Source of the DNA: an uncultured Clostridium sp.
GTDB taxonomy: Bacteria > Bacillota > Clostridia > TANB77 > CAG-508
Assembly (NCBI GenBank): GCA_947651825.1
Contig: CANTAQ010000001.1
Span: 478,249 to 542,248, forward strand
Reading direction: 5' to 3'
DNA length: 64,000 nucleotides
Shown: piece by piece, positions 1 to 8,589 of the stretch
Layout: each line of letters starts with the position of its first letter
Position numbering within the stretch: position 1 is the first letter of the stretch
Notes under the pieces: model-generated
The model's database searches: none
What the model was told of the DNA's origin: nothing
The model's input: the letters and a program-made list of their open reading frames with translations, nothing else
Program-made: the position numbers and the translations under genes

Positions 1-164
1 TTGTATGTAGCGTTTGCTTTATTCCACTTTTCTGGATAACTTTTCTCTTTCCAAATTATTTGTGGATCTGGTCTTATTAATATATATTTTCCCCATCTTT
101 CTAGTTTTTCTCCATTTGCCATATCTATTATTTCATAATCTTTCCATTCTGTTGCTATATTCAT
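1..164 (-). CDS. Class I SAM-dependent (rRNA-type) methyltransferase, N-terminal part only
   Basis: The first 54 residues are present and the gene runs off the left edge of the window. The frame opens MNIATEWKDYEIIDM, preceded by AAAGGAAAGTGAAAA, a good ribosome site. The stretch with GEKLERWGKY, LIRPDPQIIW and WNKANATY resembles the N-terminus of COG1092-like class I methyltransferases. In that family this segment is the substrate-recognition part ahead of the Rossmann domain, which would lie outside the window. It is read in the same direction as the small membrane protein upstream. The family call rests on recalled similarity of a short segment, so it is moderate. Confidence 0.5.
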   Translation of the reverse strand, partial: MNIATEWKDYEIIDMANGEKLERWGKYILIRPDPQIIWKEKSYPEKWNKANATY

Positions 165-177
165 TTTTCACTTTCCT

Positions 178-354
178 TTATATTTTATTTAATAGGTTAA
201 AAAATGTGTATATTAGAATCAAGTTTGCTGCCAATACTACTGAAAGTAGTGTTAAACCTATCATTATTACTTTTCTTTCTCTTTTTGCCTCATATGTTTC
301 TTTCTTTATATCATATTCTGTTTTCCATATGTTTTCTTTTGTAATTTCTATCAT
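178..354 (-). CDS. Small single-span membrane protein (58 aa), unknown
   Basis: A 58-codon frame starts MIEITKENIW with an AAAGGA site about ten bases upstream. It has a charged, Lys/Glu-rich N-terminal half (residues 1-28) followed by one hydrophobic segment (about 29-55). It ends 13 bases before the methyltransferase start, so the two are probably co-transcribed. The charged-then-hydrophobic pattern suggests a cytoplasmic N-terminus and a membrane anchor. I do not recognise a family. It is accepted over the overlapping plus-strand frame because of its ribosome site, its spacing to the neighbour and its ordinary amino-acid composition. Confidence 0.5.
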   Translation of the reverse strand: MIEITKENIWKTEYDIKKETYEAKRERKVIMIGLTLLSVVLAANLILIYTFFNLLNKI

Positions 355-467
355 ACTTGTACCATTCCTTTCTTTTGTTCTCTTTGGAAGTATTCTCCAT
401 TATAAATATTTTTGTAAAACTTCCTCCATAGAAATATATTCAGTTTATGATACAAATATTCTAATTT

Positions 468-2258
468 TCATCTCAAAAATTCTTTGATTTTTCTTGCTAA
501 TTCTTCGTTTATTCCTTTTATTTTTGTAATTTCTGAAATTTCTGCCTTTTTTATTCCTTCTACACTTTTGAATGTTTTTAATAGTTGATGTTTTTTTATT
601 TGTCCTATTCCTGGTATTTCATCTAACTCTGATTTTGTAATTGCTTTCTCTCTTAACTTTCTGTTGTATTCTATTGCTACATTGTGTACTTCATCTTGTA
701 AATTTGTTATAAAATTAAATTGTTCTTCTGTTATTTTTATTGTGTTTCGTTCATCATCTATTAGTTCTCTTGTTGAATGTTTATCATCTTTTACCATTCC
801 AAATACTGGTATATCTACATCCTCATATTTTGCTATTGCCCTTTTTATGGCTCTTATTTGTGTTATTCCTCCATCTGCAAATATTACATCTGGTAAATTT
901 CCAAAACCACCTTTTGGATTTTCTAATGAATGTTTTAATCGTCTTGTAACAACTTCCTCCATACATCTTGGATCGTCTTGTGTAAACACTGTTTTTATTT
1001 TAAATCTTCTTGATAAATTTCTTTTTATTGCTCCATCTATTGCCACACACATACCAGCTACCATATAATCTCCTGATATATTTGATATGTCGAAACATTC
1101 TATCTTTCTTGGTAACTTATTTAAATTTAAGGTCTCTTTTAATGACAATACTATACTTTGCTTTTCTTTAGTTTTATTTTCTAATGTTATTTTTGCATTA
1201 TTAATTGCCATTTCTATAAATCTTAGTTTTTCGCCTTTTTGTGGTATTTTAAATTCCACTTTTCTTCCAGCTTTTTCTGATAGTATGTTTTTTATAATAC
1301 TTAAGTCTTCTATTTCTTCTTGTATCATTATTTTTCCTGGTATTTCATCTCTTCTCATATAATATTGTTTAACAAAATCTGATAGTATTACTTTATTTTC
1401 TTCTTCTCTCATATTATCTAAAAAGTAATGTTCTCTTGCTATCATTTTACTATTTCTAACAAAGAAAATTTCTATACACACTGAAATTTCATTTTTGTAT
1501 AATCCTATAACATCTATTGATTTTTCATTTATATTAGATACCTTTTGTTTTTCAGAAATTTGCTCAATAGCTAATTTTCTATCTCTTATAGTTGCTGCCT
1601 TTTCATATTCTTGTTTTTCTGCATATTCTTTTATTTCTTTATCTAAAGTCTTAACTATTTCATCTGTTTTTCCTTCTAATAACATAGTTATTTGATTTAT
1701 CTGCTTACTATATTCTTCTTTTGAAACATAATTACAACAAGGTGCCAAACATCTTTTTATATGATAGTTTAAGCATGGTTTCTTATTTGATTTAAAATTT
1801 TTACATTGTCTTATTTTAAATTTCTGTTTTATAAAGTTTACCATTTCTTTTGCTGAGCCTGAGTTTGCATATGGTCCAAAATATTTCGCTCCATCACTTT
1901 TCAAAGTTCTAGTTAAAAACACATTTGGAAAATCAGATTTCACATCTATTTTTATATATGGGTATGTTTTATCGTCTTTTAATAAAACATTAAATTTAGG
2001 CATGTTTTTCTTTATCAAATTACATTCTAATATTAAAGCTTCTGCTTCATTATCAGTTACTATATACTCAAAATGATCTATTAAAGAGACCATCCTTTGT
2101 ATTCTAACTGTTTTGTTTGTTTTTCTAAAATATTGTCTAACTCTATTTTTTAAAACTACCGCTTTCCCTACATATATAATATTATCATCTTTGTCCTTCA
2201 TAATATAAACTCCCGGTTTTGCTGGGAGTTTTTTTAATTCTTCTTCAATATTAAACAT
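468..2258 (-). CDS. uvrC: UvrABC excinuclease subunit C
   Basis: UvrC makes both incisions around bulky DNA lesions during nucleotide excision repair, acting with UvrA and UvrB. The 596 residues match the family length. A GIY-YIG nuclease opens the protein (PGVYIMKDKDDNIIYVGKA, about residues 15-33), followed by a Cys-rich segment (CLNYHIKRCLAPCC, about 162-175), a UVR domain (about 200-235), the RNase H-like endonuclease (ECFDISNISGD, about 388) and C-terminal helix-hairpin-helix motifs (ELDEIPGIGQIKKHQLL). The start overlaps the end of hpt by eight bases, so the two genes share a transcript. The codons near residues 10-17 can fold into a hairpin with a T run on the other strand, probably a by-product of the conserved LPxKPGVY motif. 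Confidence 0.97.
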   Translation of the reverse strand: MFNIEEELKKLPAKPGVYIMKDKDDNIIYVGKAVVLKNRVRQYFRKTNKTVRIQRMVSLIDHFEYIVTDNEAEALILECNLIKKNMPKFNVLLKDDKTYPYIKIDVKSDFPNVFLTRTLKSDGAKYFGPYANSGSAKEMVNFIKQKFKIRQCKNFKSNKKPCLNYHIKRCLAPCCNYVSKEEYSKQINQITMLLEGKTDEIVKTLDKEIKEYAEKQEYEKAATIRDRKLAIEQISEKQKVSNINEKSIDVIGLYKNEISVCIEIFFVRNSKMIAREHYFLDNMREEENKVILSDFVKQYYMRRDEIPGKIMIQEEIEDLSIIKNILSEKAGRKVEFKIPQKGEKLRFIEMAINNAKITLENKTKEKQSIVLSLKETLNLNKLPRKIECFDISNISGDYMVAGMCVAIDGAIKRNLSRRFKIKTVFTQDDPRCMEEVVTRRLKHSLENPKGGFGNLPDVIFADGGITQIRAIKRAIAKYEDVDIPVFGMVKDDKHSTRELIDDERNTIKITEEQFNFITNLQDEVHNVAIEYNRKLREKAITKSELDEIPGIGQIKKHQLLKTFKSVEGIKKAEISEITKIKGINEELARKIKEFLR

Positions 2259-2775
2259 CTATATATCCTATATATGGTAAATTTCTGTAAAGTTCATCTA
2301 CATCTAAACCATATCCTAAAACAAATTTATCTGGTATGTTAAACCCAACATATTCTGGTTCAATTTCGCATACTCTTCTTTCTTTTTTATCTAATAGTGT
2401 ACAAATTCTTAAGCTCTTTGGTTTTTTAGTTTTTAAATGCTCTTTTAAATAGCTTAGGGTTCTTCCTGTATCTACAATATCTTCTATTATTATAACGTCT
2501 TTTCCTTCTATATCTTCTTTTAAGTCTAATTTAAGTTCTATTTTTCCTGTACTTTCAGTTCCATGGTAGCTTGATACCCTAATGAATTCCAATTTTACAT
2601 TACTTGGAATATTTTTTGCTAAATCTACTGTAAAGAATACTGATCCTTTTAATATACATATAAATGTAATATCCTTTCCTTCATAATCTTTAGAAATTTG
2701 TGTAGCCATTTCTTGCACTCTTTTTTGTAGTTCCTCTTCACTAATTAATGTTTTAATCTTACTTATATTTTCCAT
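2251..2775 (-). CDS. hpt: Hypoxanthine phosphoribosyltransferase
   Basis: This enzyme salvages hypoxanthine and guanine by transfer of phosphoribose from PRPP, giving IMP and GMP in the cytoplasm. The PRPP-binding signature VIIIEDIVDTGRTL is at about residues 94-107, and the base-binding loop and C-terminal NLPYIGYIDV fit the family. At 174 residues the length is typical. It is the first gene of an hpt-uvrC pair with translational overlap. A clear vegetative promoter lies about 65 bases upstream. In many Firmicutes hpt sits beside tilS and ftsH instead, so this arrangement is lineage-specific. Confidence 0.95.
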   Translation of the reverse strand: MENISKIKTLISEEELQKRVQEMATQISKDYEGKDITFICILKGSVFFTVDLAKNIPSNVKLEFIRVSSYHGTESTGKIELKLDLKEDIEGKDVIIIEDIVDTGRTLSYLKEHLKTKKPKSLRICTLLDKKERRVCEIEPEYVGFNIPDKFVLGYGLDVDELYRNLPYIGYIDV

Positions 2776-2839
2776 TTTAAACCCCTTTTAGGATAATAAT
2801 TTTCAAACCACTACCCTTTACAAATTATCGTACTCACAT

Positions 2840-2868
2840 ATTATACTATGTTTCACAAAATTTGACAA
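2840..2868 (-). promoter_or_regulatory. Sigma-A-type promoter for hpt-uvrC
   Basis: On the minus strand, TTGTCA (2868-2863) and TATAAT (2845-2840) are separated by 17 bases. This is a near-consensus housekeeping promoter, placed about 65 bases before the hpt start codon. Confidence 0.7.
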
Positions 2869-2946
2869 TATCTTTCATTATTTTTAATAATTTTTTTTAA
2901 TCATTATTACCGTTCATATCTAATTCAATAATCATTTCACGTTTTA

Positions 2947-3064
2947 TTCCATTTTTATATATATTATGTTATAATATTGCTTATGTTTTAGAGGTGTCTA
3001 GTTTGTCCAATTCTTAAATACTAATTAGTATTTTTATTAAAACTATTTTTTACCTCTAGGAAGG
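2947..3064 (+). promoter_or_regulatory. asd promoter and structured leader with palindrome
   Basis: TATAAT at 2970-2975 has a weak -35 (TTCCAT, 2947-2952) 17 bases upstream. The transcript would start near 2982. The leader then holds TAGAGGT (2989-2995), which pairs with ACCTCTA (3052-3058) directly next to the ribosome site GGAAGG. Between them is a perfect 18-base palindrome, AAATACTAATTAGTATTT (3016-3033). This could be an operator or a nested hairpin that controls ribosome access. It is too short and lacks the conserved cores of a lysine riboswitch, so no known riboswitch class is claimed. Confidence 0.45.
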
Positions 3065-3077
3065 ATTGATTTTATAC

Positions 3078-4070
3078 ATGAAAAGCTATAAATTAGCTCT
3101 TGTCGGAGCTACTGGTTTAGTTGGTAGAACTGCCATTAAAGTTCTTGAAGAAAAAAATTTACCTATTTCTGAATATGTATTTTTCGCTTCAAAACAATCT
3201 GCAGGTGCTACTGTTCATTTATTAGGAAAGGATTATATTGTACAGGAATTAACTGAAGATTCTTTTGATTTTGGTTTTGATTTTGCAATTTTTTCTGCAG
3301 GTGGTGATACTGCAAAAAAGTTTGCTCCTATTGCCGCTTCAAAAGGATGTATTGTAGTTGATAATAGTAGTGCATTTAGAATGGATGATGATGTACCTTT
3401 AGTCGTTCCAGAAGTTAACTCTAAAGATTTAGAAAAGCATAAAAATATTATTGCAAATCCGAATTGTTCAACTATACAAGCTGTAGTTCCTCTTAAACCA
3501 TTAGACGATAAATATAAAATTAAGAGAATAGTATATTCTACGTACCAAGCTGTTTCAGGAGCCGGAAAGCATGGAGTTGAAGATTTAGAAAATACATTAA
3601 AAGGTTTAGCTCCACAAAAGTTCCCTTATCCGATTGCTAATAATTGTCTCCCTCATATTGATGTTTTTATTGATAATGGATATACAAAAGAGGAAATGAA
3701 AATGATTAATGAAACAAGAAAAATTCTGCATAAACCAGACTTAAAAGTCACTGCAACAACAGTTAGAGTTCCTGTTATAAACTCTCATAGTGAATCTATT
3801 AATGTAGAATTTGAAAATGATTTTGACTTAGAGGAATTAAAATTATTCCTAAGAAATAGTCCTGGCATAGTTCTTCAAGATGATATTTCAAATAATATTT
3901 ATCCACTTGCCACAAATGCTTCTGGATTTGATGATGTTTTTGTTGGAAGAATTAGACGAGATGAAAGCGTTCCTTTTGGAATAAATATGTGGGTAGTTGC
4001 AGATAACATTCGCAAGGGTGCTGCTTCAAATGCCATCCAAATAGTTGAAAAGATGCTTAACAATTTATAG
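3078..4070 (+). CDS. asd: Aspartate-semialdehyde dehydrogenase
   Basis: The enzyme reduces aspartyl phosphate to aspartate semialdehyde with NADPH, at the branch to lysine/diaminopimelate, threonine and methionine. The N-terminal nucleotide-binding motif LVGATGLVGR, the catalytic cysteine in NPNCSTIQ (about residue 130) and the distal PFGINMWVVADNIRKGAA segment are typical. The ATG at 3078 (330 aa) starts MKSYKLALVG. An in-frame TTG at 3066 lies only one or two bases from GGAAGG and is unlikely to be used. The gene stands alone on the plus strand between two minus-strand units and has its own leader. Its diaminopimelate role fits the peptidoglycan genes in the window. Confidence 0.95.
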   Translation: MKSYKLALVGATGLVGRTAIKVLEEKNLPISEYVFFASKQSAGATVHLLGKDYIVQELTEDSFDFGFDFAIFSAGGDTAKKFAPIAASKGCIVVDNSSAFRMDDDVPLVVPEVNSKDLEKHKNIIANPNCSTIQAVVPLKPLDDKYKIKRIVYSTYQAVSGAGKHGVEDLENTLKGLAPQKFPYPIANNCLPHIDVFIDNGYTKEEMKMINETRKILHKPDLKVTATTVRVPVINSHSESINVEFENDFDLEELKLFLRNSPGIVLQDDISNNIYPLATNASGFDDVFVGRIRRDESVPFGINMWVVADNIRKGAASNAIQIVEKMLNNL

Positions 4071-4085
4071 TCGCTTTTAAAATCC

Positions 4086-4273
4086 GCTCCATCTTGCTGG
4101 ATGATTTTGTTTTTCATGCTCGACTAAAGCACGCATTGAAAAACAAAACATCCACGTGGAGCTATTTTGTACTATTGTCACAAAGTAACCAAACGCAGTA
4201 GTTTAATATTTATTTTATTTGAATCCCTGAGTCTCCTTCTTTGGTATATCAAACGTGGGTTCAAATAAATATA
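4086..4273. repeat. Dispersed inverted-repeat element, copy R1
   Basis: This stretch between convergent asd and spoIVB holds two hairpins. Hairpin A (4086-4162) pairs GCTCC and GTTTTTCATGC with GCATTGAAAAAC and GTGGAGC. Hairpin B (4203-4273) pairs ATATTTATTTTATTTGAA with TTCAAATAAATAT. Hairpin B and the bases between the two hairpins recur, reversed, at the right end of the window (copy R4). Both copies contain GAACCCACGTYTGATA and AAATATTAAACT followed by CGTTTGG. Hairpin A shares 15 of 17 bases (GCTCCATYTTGMTGGAT) with a hairpin at 41.9 kb. No reading frame is present. Confidence 0.7.
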
Positions 4274-4302
4274 AGAACCTCCTTTATACCTCAACACCAT
4301 AT

Positions 4303-5517
4303 TTAATTGTTCATCTGCTTTATCATTGTTTCACCAAATAAGGCATACCCTTGTTTTGGATTGTTGATAAGTACATGTGTTATTGCTCCTATAAATTTTC
4401 CATTCTGAACTATTGGAGCTCCACTCATACCTTGAATTATTCCTCCTGTTTTTTCTATTAATTCATCATCTGTTATCTCTATTAACATACTTTTATTATC
4501 TTCTGTATTATTTTTGTATATCTTTTTTATCTCTATATCATATTCTTTTCTTATTCCATCTTCCAATGCTAGAATTATTTTTGCTGGTCCCTTTTTTATT
4601 TCTTCTATTAGTGCAACTTCCATCTCTTCTGTATTATTTAAATCTAATAATGAAGTATAGTATACATTTCCATAAATACCAAACTGTGTATTTATATTAA
4701 TACTTCCTATTACTTCATCTTCTATTAGTGAGCCCTTTATTTCTCCTGGTTCCCCTTCTATTCCTTTTTTTAATTTTGATATTCTTGCATTTGTTATACT
4801 ACCACTTTCTACTGTTATTAAAGAATCTGTATCTACATCTACTATTCCATGACCTAATGTTGCTATTTTCCCGTTACTTGGATTATAGTATGTTGCTGTT
4901 CCTATACCAACTGCACCATCTCTTACCCATAATCCTATCTTGTATTCATTATTAGATGTTTTTATAGGTTCAATATTTGTTGTATATTCTTCTCCATCTC
5001 TAACATATTTTATTTCTATTTGTTTTCCTTCTGATGCATTAACACATTCTATTAATTGTTTTGTAGTTGTTACATTTATGTTATCGACAGAAACAATCAA
5101 ATCTCCTTCTTTTATATTAGAACCTTCATATGGTTTTACTCCTCCTACTTCTGTCATTCCTATTACCAAAACTCCATCTGAATATATCTTTAACCCTACA
5201 ATATTTCCAAGTGGTATTACTTTTGTATTTTCAACTACACTTACTTTTACATCTTTTAAATCTATTATATTAAATAAACTTAATGTTACAGTTTTCTCCT
5301 CTACTTTATTGTCAATATTAGAGGTTTGAATAACTGAATCACCTTTTTCTTTTATTGTTATTCCAAATATTTGCCCTAAATTTAATTTTTCATTTTCAAA
5401 TATAACAATTCTTTCTGGAATTGATGTTATATTTGTTACATAACCTAATATTAGACATAATAAAATTAGTATTATACTTTTTTTAAAATTTTTTCTTATA
5501 AATTTCAAAATGGTCAC
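4303..5517 (-). CDS. spoIVB: SpoIVB peptidase (S55 family)
   Basis: SpoIVB is a serine protease secreted by the forespore into the intermembrane space, where it triggers SpoIVFB-dependent sigma-K activation. The 404 residues show an N-terminal signal anchor (about 13-30), a PDZ domain (about 105-185), the S55 entry GLWVRDGAVGIGT, the catalytic histidine in ATLGHGI and the catalytic serine in QGMSGAPIVQNG. The GTG start at 5517 lies inside a strong hairpin. A TTG at 5508, spaced five bases after AGGGTGA, would give MKFIRKN and may be the real start. It follows the pilus locus, but the hairpin between them probably limits readthrough. Confidence 0.93.
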   Translation of the reverse strand: MTILKFIRKNFKKSIILILLCLILGYVTNITSIPERIVIFENEKLNLGQIFGITIKEKGDSVIQTSNIDNKVEEKTVTLSLFNIIDLKDVKVSVVENTKVIPLGNIVGLKIYSDGVLVIGMTEVGGVKPYEGSNIKEGDLIVSVDNINVTTTKQLIECVNASEGKQIEIKYVRDGEEYTTNIEPIKTSNNEYKIGLWVRDGAVGIGTATYYNPSNGKIATLGHGIVDVDTDSLITVESGSITNARISKLKKGIEGEPGEIKGSLIEDEVIGSININTQFGIYGNVYYTSLLDLNNTEEMEVALIEEIKKGPAKIILALEDGIRKEYDIEIKKIYKNNTEDNKSMLIEITDDELIEKTGGIIQGMSGAPIVQNGKFIGAITHVLINNPKQGYALFGETMIKQMNN

Positions 5518-5550
5518 CCTATCTTTAGGGTAACCATTTTTTTGAAATTT
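5500..5550. terminator. Long palindromic hairpin at spoIVB start / pilus operon end
   Basis: AAATTTCAAAATGGTCACCCT pairs almost completely with AGGGTAACCATTTT-TTTGAAATTT across a 5-6-base loop. Read on the plus strand, the inner stem is followed by seven T residues, as in an intrinsic terminator. Read on the minus strand, it closes the pilus operon but carries the spoIVB start region in its 3' arm. It may therefore both stop transcription and control spoIVB translation. Confidence 0.6.
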
Positions 5551-5580
5551 ATTTTAAATTGTTTAAACATATTTCAATTT

Positions 5581-8556
5581 TTAAATTTCTACATTTACTT
5601 TTATATCTGATAATTTGAAATATCCTATACTACTACAATTATGACTATAATGGTCTGAGAAAAATCCGAATGTATTTGGATTCATTTGGCTAGCTGCAAC
5701 AGGAATATCATATGTATTTGTACCTTTTGGACTTTCTACAGTTACTTTATATCCTGCATCTGTTATCTTTATATTCATTGTTCCTTTACTACTGCCTCCA
5801 CTTGAACCTAAATCTATAGCTTGTATAAGCTCTAACGATTCTACATTAGTTCCATTATTTCTTTTATTATATCTAAATTTGAATATTGCCCCATCTTTTC
5901 TTGCACTTGAAGAGAATTTTCCTGCAAAGTTTACACTAAACATGTATCCTTCTAATGTATCGGATGTTTCTATTATATTAAACATTAAGCCTGCTGCATT
6001 AAAACTGTCTCCTCTTTGTACCTCATATTTAAAAGAAAATTCTGTAATTTTTGCAAATGTTGAATCTATTGTTGCCCAACAAGCACCTTTTCCTGGTCTT
6101 TTTGGGTTTCCAACCATTTCAACCTTAGATCCACTTTCTTCATCTTTTATTTCTATATTTGATATGCTTGTTTGATAATCCTTATTCCAACGTAAATTTC
6201 CTAAAGCAACTGTCCAAATTGCATATAAATCTACACTTTCTTCAAATACGTCCTTTGCTCCCGCATCATATGCTGCTACTGTTGAACTTGGATCTTTTGA
6301 CCATCCTACACATCTATACTTTAGATATGGATCACTTGTTGTTGCTACTGGAATCTTTGTTGTTATTTGTGTCATTTCATTTGGCATTGCTTCTTGGTCT
6401 TCTGGCATGTTTGATACTCCTGTTATTATTCCTAGTGATACTGCTCTTGCTGGTACATTTTCGTGATATCTTATCATTATTCCTAAGTCTGCTGCTAGTT
6501 CTACATTTTGATAGTATCTTTCCCTTGCTAATGCTTCTTTATATGCCTTTACTTGAACGTTTTTTATATCTTTTTCTGCCTGTGTTGTTGCTGTTTTTGC
6601 TATTGTTCTTTCATAGTTTGCCTTATTTACTATACATTCATAACATGCAAGTTCTGAATTTTTGTTTAATGCTCTTGGTGTTGCCTGCTGATCATGTTGA
6701 TAATAATATGTTATTGTTTTATCCTTATTTTCATTTGTTCTTAATGTATATTCTACACTTCTATACCCTGTATATCCTTCTTCTATATCTTTCGTTGTTA
6801 TTTTTGTACAATATGGTCTATGATATAATTGAGATTTACAACTAAAGAATATTCCATCTGGGTCTACATAGTCTCTATTTAGTGAGCTTGTTGCTATTGC
6901 ATAATTATTGTATGTTTTTAATCCTATTGGTACTCCCTGAAAAAATGCTATCATTGAAAGATTTTTAAATACTTGATCCCAATCTAATCTTGAAAGTACG
7001 GGTAGTTTATATTCATTTACACTATTTCTTGAATAATTTGATATTGATAAATTTAAGTTTGAATTTATACTATCTATCATTATGTTTCTTTTATGTTCCC
7101 ATATTGTAGATCCTTCTACTTCCATATCATTTTCTTTTGTTATTACAAATATGTCTCTCAATGTTTCTGTTGCATTTTTGTATTGTTTTGTTTCTTCGTC
7201 ATATACTATTTTTGTTTGGATTATTTCTCCTCCTAGTCTATTTTTCATCCAGTTTGTAAATGCATATGCTTCTACATAATAACTTATTGCACTGTAATCT
7301 ACATATATTGGACTAAATCCAAACTTATATGCTGTTTCTTTAAACTCTGTGTCTATTATTTCTACTCCTGGTCCTACTTCTGTTACTTTTTTTGAATCCT
7401 CTTTTATTCCTATATACCATTTTCCTTTATCTCTTCCATTTAAGGCTTGGTATAATTTTTTATATGTACTATCACTTGTTAGTACTGATACTGATTTAAA
7501 TCTACATCCATTATCTCCTGCTTTTATATCTTCTGAACTTGATAAAAAACTCTTTTCTCTATTATGATTTAATGTGAAAAATCTATCTGTTTCTCCATCA
7601 TAATATAGCTTCTCATTTGTTATATCATATATATACATGAATGTACCTAATACATCCTTACCTGAATTATTCCTATATGATATTTGCTCTGTTAATATCT
7701 CTGGTTCTATATTTGAATCGAAGTATTTTGTTTCATCTATTCTTGTATTTACTGTTATTCCCTTCTCATCCTTTGCTCCTGGACTTACCGTAATTCGTGG
7801 CATTTTACATGTGGCATTATCAAAATATACTAAGTTTCCTTGCTCTTGTATATCTTTTACTCCATCTTTTCCATATATATATATTCTATTATCTAATGTA
7901 TAATTTATTGTTACATTTACTGTTCCTTTTTTATATGTTCCTGAATATGCTATTTGATTACTTAATGAATGTTTATATGCCTTTTGGGCTTGTGCTGCAT
8001 CTGTTGTAAATGTATAGTTTTTCTTTATCTCTTTTCCTGTTTCATCTACATATGTATAATTTGCATTTCTTACACTTGTTGCTCCACTTGCTGGTTTATA
8101 TGCTACATCATTTAAGGCTCCACTTGCTGAATACTCTGTTGTTAATTCTGTTCCATTAAAGTATAACTGTACTCCCTGCTCTGTCTCTAATACGTCTGAT
8201 ACATATGCTGGTGAATAGATATAATACCCACTATACATCGTCACTGCTACTGCTGGCACATAGTTTACCATATATTCTTTCGATGTTCCTGATATATTTA
8301 AATTATTTGCTAAACTTGTTAAAAATGTATTTACACTTGCGGTTACATTTCTTCTTTCTTCTCCTTTTTTTTCTCTCCAGTTTACTGTATTTATCTCATA
8401 TGCTCTTATTCCCTCTTTTACTGATGATGATAGTTTTGCATTATATTCAGATTGCTTTTTTAGGGTGTCTTCTTGCAACTTTAGATAATACCCTAATATC
8501 ATCAATATTGGTAATATTATTACTAAAAATATTATTGCTAGGTTTTGTATTTTCAT
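5581..8556 (-). CDS. Large pilus-associated surface protein with lectin-like C-terminus
   Basis: This is the last gene of the pilus operon, 991 residues. An N-terminal hydrophobic segment (about 7-27, LAIIFLVIILPILMILGYY) is followed by a polar helix, as in TadE/pilin-like proteins. A large Tyr-rich extracellular region follows. Around residues 740-790, CVGWSKDPSS and VDLYAIWTV match the Listeria-Bacteroides (Flg_new/InlB-type) repeat. The C-terminal 200 residues resemble a beta-sandwich, with alternating strands and motifs such as AGLMFNI, GYMFSVNF and FGFFSDHYSH, similar to LamG/concanavalin-like glycan-binding folds. I infer a tip adhesin or a large minor pilin. The domain calls are by pattern only. 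Several Cys residues (CKSQLYHRPYC, CYEC) may form disulfides or bind metal. Confidence 0.6.
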   Translation of the reverse strand: MKIQNLAIIFLVIILPILMILGYYLKLQEDTLKKQSEYNAKLSSSVKEGIRAYEINTVNWREKKGEERRNVTASVNTFLTSLANNLNISGTSKEYMVNYVPAVAVTMYSGYYIYSPAYVSDVLETEQGVQLYFNGTELTTEYSASGALNDVAYKPASGATSVRNANYTYVDETGKEIKKNYTFTTDAAQAQKAYKHSLSNQIAYSGTYKKGTVNVTINYTLDNRIYIYGKDGVKDIQEQGNLVYFDNATCKMPRITVSPGAKDEKGITVNTRIDETKYFDSNIEPEILTEQISYRNNSGKDVLGTFMYIYDITNEKLYYDGETDRFFTLNHNREKSFLSSSEDIKAGDNGCRFKSVSVLTSDSTYKKLYQALNGRDKGKWYIGIKEDSKKVTEVGPGVEIIDTEFKETAYKFGFSPIYVDYSAISYYVEAYAFTNWMKNRLGGEIIQTKIVYDEETKQYKNATETLRDIFVITKENDMEVEGSTIWEHKRNIMIDSINSNLNLSISNYSRNSVNEYKLPVLSRLDWDQVFKNLSMIAFFQGVPIGLKTYNNYAIATSSLNRDYVDPDGIFFSCKSQLYHRPYCTKITTKDIEEGYTGYRSVEYTLRTNENKDKTITYYYQHDQQATPRALNKNSELACYECIVNKANYERTIAKTATTQAEKDIKNVQVKAYKEALARERYYQNVELAADLGIMIRYHENVPARAVSLGIITGVSNMPEDQEAMPNEMTQITTKIPVATTSDPYLKYRCVGWSKDPSSTVAAYDAGAKDVFEESVDLYAIWTVALGNLRWNKDYQTSISNIEIKDEESGSKVEMVGNPKRPGKGACWATIDSTFAKITEFSFKYEVQRGDSFNAAGLMFNIIETSDTLEGYMFSVNFAGKFSSSARKDGAIFKFRYNKRNNGTNVESLELIQAIDLGSSGGSSKGTMNIKITDAGYKVTVESPKGTNTYDIPVAASQMNPNTFGFFSDHYSHNCSSIGYFKLSDIKVNVEI

Positions 8557-8589
8557 CCTTCAATAATCGTTCCTTTCGTTAATAAAATA

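Noticed and set aside
14..487. Plus-strand frame of 157 codons at the left edge
   Set aside because: It is antisense to the methyltransferase fragment and the small membrane protein, is rich in Phe/Leu/Ser like other antisense frames here, and has no ribosome site.
2209..2240. Terminator-like hairpin within the uvrC start
   Set aside because: The stem encodes the conserved LPxKPGVY segment, so base pairing is likely a by-product of coding.
2976..3065. Lysine riboswitch upstream of asd
   Set aside because: The leader is about 90 bases, and the conserved lysine-aptamer core elements are not seen.
4247..4272. tRNA-like T arm (GTGGGTTCAAAT)
   Set aside because: No acceptor, D or anticodon arms fit around it, and the same bases belong to the dispersed repeat.
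6159..6845. Plus-strand Leu-rich frame (228 codons) opposite the large surface protein
   Set aside because: Composition is that of an antisense shadow of a Lys/Asn/Glu-rich gene; no ribosome site or domain.
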